Shown: positions 61,377 to 64,000 of the stretch, piece after piece
How the letters are laid out: each line of letters starts with the position of its first letter
How positions within the stretch are numbered: position 1 is the first letter of the stretch
Assembly: GCA_900088475.1 (NCBI GenBank)
Contig: FLMG01000971.1
Coordinates: 54,597 to 118,596 of the forward strand
From: Hyphochytrium catenoides
Taxonomy: Eukaryota; Sar; Hyphochytriomycetes; Hyphochytriales; Hyphochytriaceae
Length of the DNA: 64,000 bases
Direction of reading: 5' to 3'
Position numbers and translations under genes: made by a program
The notes under the pieces: generated by a model
What the model saw: the letters and a program-made list of their open reading frames with translations, nothing else
The model's database searches: none
What the model was told of the DNA's origin: nothing

Positions 61377-62633
61377 CTAATCCTTGAGAGCGAAAGAACT
61401 CCCGCAACCACAGCCGGACTCTGTGTTGGGGTTATTGACCACTGAAAAGCCGCTCTTTATCAAATCTTCAACAAAGTCCACTGTTGCACCTTTGAGGAAA
61501 TCGAGAGATACATCGTCGATAACCACTGCCGCCCCGTCACGCTCGAAAAGACTGCATTACGGGCATCGGTGTCAGCGATCATCTAGAAAGGCAGGTAGAA
61601 ATCTACCAGGCCAGAGGTGGTGACCAGCCAGGTAAGAGAGAATAAACACCTCAATCACAGATAATAGATGAGAGGAACTCTCAAATGGTTTGGCTAGGAA
61701 GAAACACCGTTCAACCATGACAAGGTGTCAGAAGCGAAAGAGGGACCATGCTCCGAAGGGATATAGACGATCATACAGATAACATTAAAGGACCCACGGC
61801 GAGAAGCATGAAGGGACCAAGAGTACTACGCCTTTGACGAGATAGAGAAAGATTGATGGAAAACTGTCTGAGACGTAATCCTTCGTTGAGCTACCTACCG
61901 GTCATTGTCCGATGGGTCTTCCTCTTCTAGTGAGAGTTTGTACTGAAAACCAGAGCAACCGCCGCCTTCAACAGCAACACGAAGCTTGAGCTTCTCTCCC
62001 GCAGATTTGCGCAGCTCCAACAAGTGCTAAGATGGAGAGACCATAGTGAGACAAAGGTAGTGGTCTTGGGTGGACCGTCACAATAAAGAGATTACGCCAA
62101 AGACTTATCGGAGGGATCTGGCGGGGTATTGGGAGAACAACGCAGGAGAAGCACATGGAACGAGCAAAAAACAAGGAGACAGGACGAACTGTAAAGCTGC
62201 AGGTATCGGCTGTACGAGATAGATGATAGACCACCAAAGGGAGAACACGAGACGGAGTATTTAGAGGCCAGGCCCTCAAAGTGAGATCTGCAAGACCCCT
62301 CTTTAGCAGCCTTCAGGACGTGGGGCATTGGAGAGAAGGCGATTTACCATGGGAGCAAGGAGACACATGGAGAAGACAAGGTATAGAACTGGACGATGGA
62401 TGGAACATGGGAGAATGAGGTAGCATGTGCTCCTTCCTTACCTTGGCAGCTGCTTCGGTGATGTTTAGCTCGCCGTCTTGGCTATTTACAACGCTCGCCG
62501 AGGAATACCTAACGCCACCAAAGCCTCGCCACAAATCCCTGCGACCTGGGAGTTCATAGGTTAACCTGGTAGCATGCTGTACGCGGTAGAGAAACTGTTT
62601 CCCGCCATGACTACCCAGCAACCGCTTAGCCAT
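61377..62633 (-). CDS. ISCA2: iron-sulfur cluster assembly protein 2 (A-type, HesB/IscA)
   Basis: Three exons, 62442-62633, 61899-62026 and 61377-61551, join in phase (phase 0, then CG|T) to give 164 residues: ATG at 62633, TAG at 61377. The first 45 or so residues carry Arg, His and Ser without acid and fit a mitochondrial presequence. The A-type scaffold signature is complete: LRVAVEGGGCSGFQYKL with C88, and the C-terminal ESGCGCGSSF with C154 and C156, the three cluster-binding cysteines. The block TVDFVEDLIKSGFSVVNNPN and its GCGCGSSFAL end are typical of ISCA2. With ISCA1 and IBA57 the family member matures [4Fe-4S] clusters in the matrix. It lies next to the BUB2-like gene, same strand, 1.1 kb away. 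Confidence 0.95.
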
Positions 62634-64000
62634 CTCTCCTGTGGCCCCCAGGGCAGCTTGATAAGAGACTCAACACGACGAAAGAGAACCAATAGGGTCG
62701 TGGTCCAGGTAGGCCGGCTCAAGAACCAGCCCTAATAAAGAACTGGGGAGAGACTTCCGAGATGCTTGGTCCGTCTATTCTTCCGTCCGTTTGACTCGCC
62801 TATTCTTCGGTTTGTCCAGAGCTTAGTCGTGCTTCATTTCTTTGTCAGGAAGACCTAACCCGATGACCTCTTCTGATTGACCGTTCAGTAGGGCAATGGG
62901 AGATTGGTTCTTATCTTGATGGCACGTGGTCACTCTCTTGTCTCTCTCTCTCTCTCTCTCTCTCCCTCTCTCTCTCTGTCTCTCTCCCTCTCTCCTGTAC
63001 TCTCTCTCTCTCTCTCCCCCTCTCCTGTACTCTCCCTCTTCCTGTCTCTCTCTCTAGTTTCTCTCTCGTTCTCTCTCTCTCTCCATTTTCTCTCTCTCCC
63101 TCTCTCTTTCTCTCACTCTCTCTCTCTCCATTTCCTCTCTCTCTTTCTCTCTCTCTCTCCCTCTCCATTTTCTGCCTTGTTCCATCTCTTTCTACTCTTC
63201 TCTGTCTCCGCTCTGGACTTCCCAGTCCCTGTGTTTCTCTACCTTTCTCTCTTTATCTGTCTCTCTGTCTCTCTGCCTATCTGTCTCTCTGTGCCTCGGT
63301 CTTTGTCTGTCTCTACTTCTCTGTCTGTCAAAGTGACTGAAGACAAGGAGATCTCTCACCATGTGTATGTAACCCAGACGTCAGAGGCGGCTAACATTTA
63401 GGTGAATGCCTTGAGTACAATAACCACAAGACCACGTTATCACTGTAATAATTGTTGGGAAAGAGGGAACTGACATGTTCAGTACTCCCCCTAGAGGAAG
63501 CTGGCCGGCGAAACCTCAGATCGAACAACGTCATGATGTGTGTCCGATAATGAAAGAACCAGGAATCTCCATCATCCCATCATTTCATTCATCACAGGAG
63601 CGCTGCTCCTCAGACCAAGCCAGGGACCTCATCAGCTCAACACCTGGAAGGCTGCAGGCTGAGTCCTAACCCCTTCGAGCCTTCTTCCTGGGCGGGCGGT
63701 GCCGGACTTTGCTTCATCATCTTGTGTCAGGGCTCTTCTGGGACAATATTTATTGAGTCACTGTGGAAACTTTTACGAGCAATCTGACCTAAGAGAAGAA
63801 ACTCACTGCTATATTGGAAGCCCCGGTGATTGCGATAGAACCCGGCAAGGCAAAAAGAAAGAGGAAGCGTTCAGACAAAAGAAAAGCTGGACCGATAGAG
63901 AAGAGACGTCCCACAAGGGTGGGACTAGGAGAAGCAGCTAGGCAGAACTCTATCAAGCTAGGTTTTGGAGGGCGATGGCGAGGGGAACAGAGAGAGATCT
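62634..64000. other. 5' flank of ISCA2 and window end
   Basis: A CT-rich tract of about 240 bases dominates 62936-63175. ORFs on either strand here are low complexity. After 63200 only short ORFs without motifs are seen, so a gene may lie beyond the window. Confidence 0.4.
62936..63175. repeat. long interrupted CT microsatellite
   Basis: About 240 bases of CTCT with TC-type interruptions (some TGTAC and CCATTTT). It lies about 300 bases upstream of the ISCA2 start and is the longest simple repeat in the window. Confidence 0.95.

Noticed and set aside
62904-63401. 165-codon plus-strand ORF rich in Ser and Leu
   Set aside because: Translation of a CT microsatellite; low complexity on both strands.

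Overview
The window looks like nuclear DNA of an intron-rich, ciliated unicellular eukaryote (a protist or alga). Most genes are split into exons of roughly 50-350 bases by short GT-AG introns, several with a CTAAC-like branch point. Recognisable genes include a ciliary protein (CFAP57), mitochondrial assembly factors (SDHAF4, ISCA2), a vesicle-tethering subunit (VPS54) and a BUB2-type TBC protein. I saw no plastid, viral or bacterial gene. A heterokont-like origin is only a guess. GA/CT microsatellites recur through the window.

Layout. 1-216 (+): 3' end of an AN1 zinc-finger gene. 573-737 (-): a small tail-anchor-like ORF or alternative last exon. 858-8058 (-): a many-exon M16 metallopeptidase. 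9316-11112 (-): an orphan 598-residue membrane protein. 11113-14883: no confident gene. 14884-17819 (+): a conserved-looking multi-exon protein I cannot name. 18328-18708 (-): SDHAF4. 19423-21422 (+): a Cys-rich/coiled-coil protein pieced together from exons, ending tail-to-tail on the nitrilase NIT2 gene (21405-23133, -). 23134-26849: mostly non-coding, possibly decayed repeats. 26850-29384 (-): a pentatricopeptide-repeat (PPR) protein made of ten near-identical 216-base units. About 30.9-31.9 kb (-): a Ulp1/C48-like cysteine protease, intact or decaying.

34515-43956 (-): CFAP57. 44627-45779 (+): a small multi-pass protein resembling the TMEM8/myomaker (CREST) family, divergent from CFAP57. 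45972-about 53150 (-): VPS54 of the GARP complex, convergent with it. 54023-55276 (-): a CBM20 starch-binding protein. 58324-60255 (-): BUB2-like Rab/Ran-type GAP with both catalytic fingers. 61377-62633 (-): ISCA2. The last 1.4 kb carries a long CT tract and no gene I can support.

The genes do not form an operon-like system. Four products are probably mitochondrial (SDHAF4, ISCA2, NIT2 and the PPR protein), two concern membrane traffic or GTPase control (VPS54, BUB2-like) and one is ciliary. Exon limits were derived by eye from splice sites, reading phase and family motifs; those given to the base are models, not transcript evidence.
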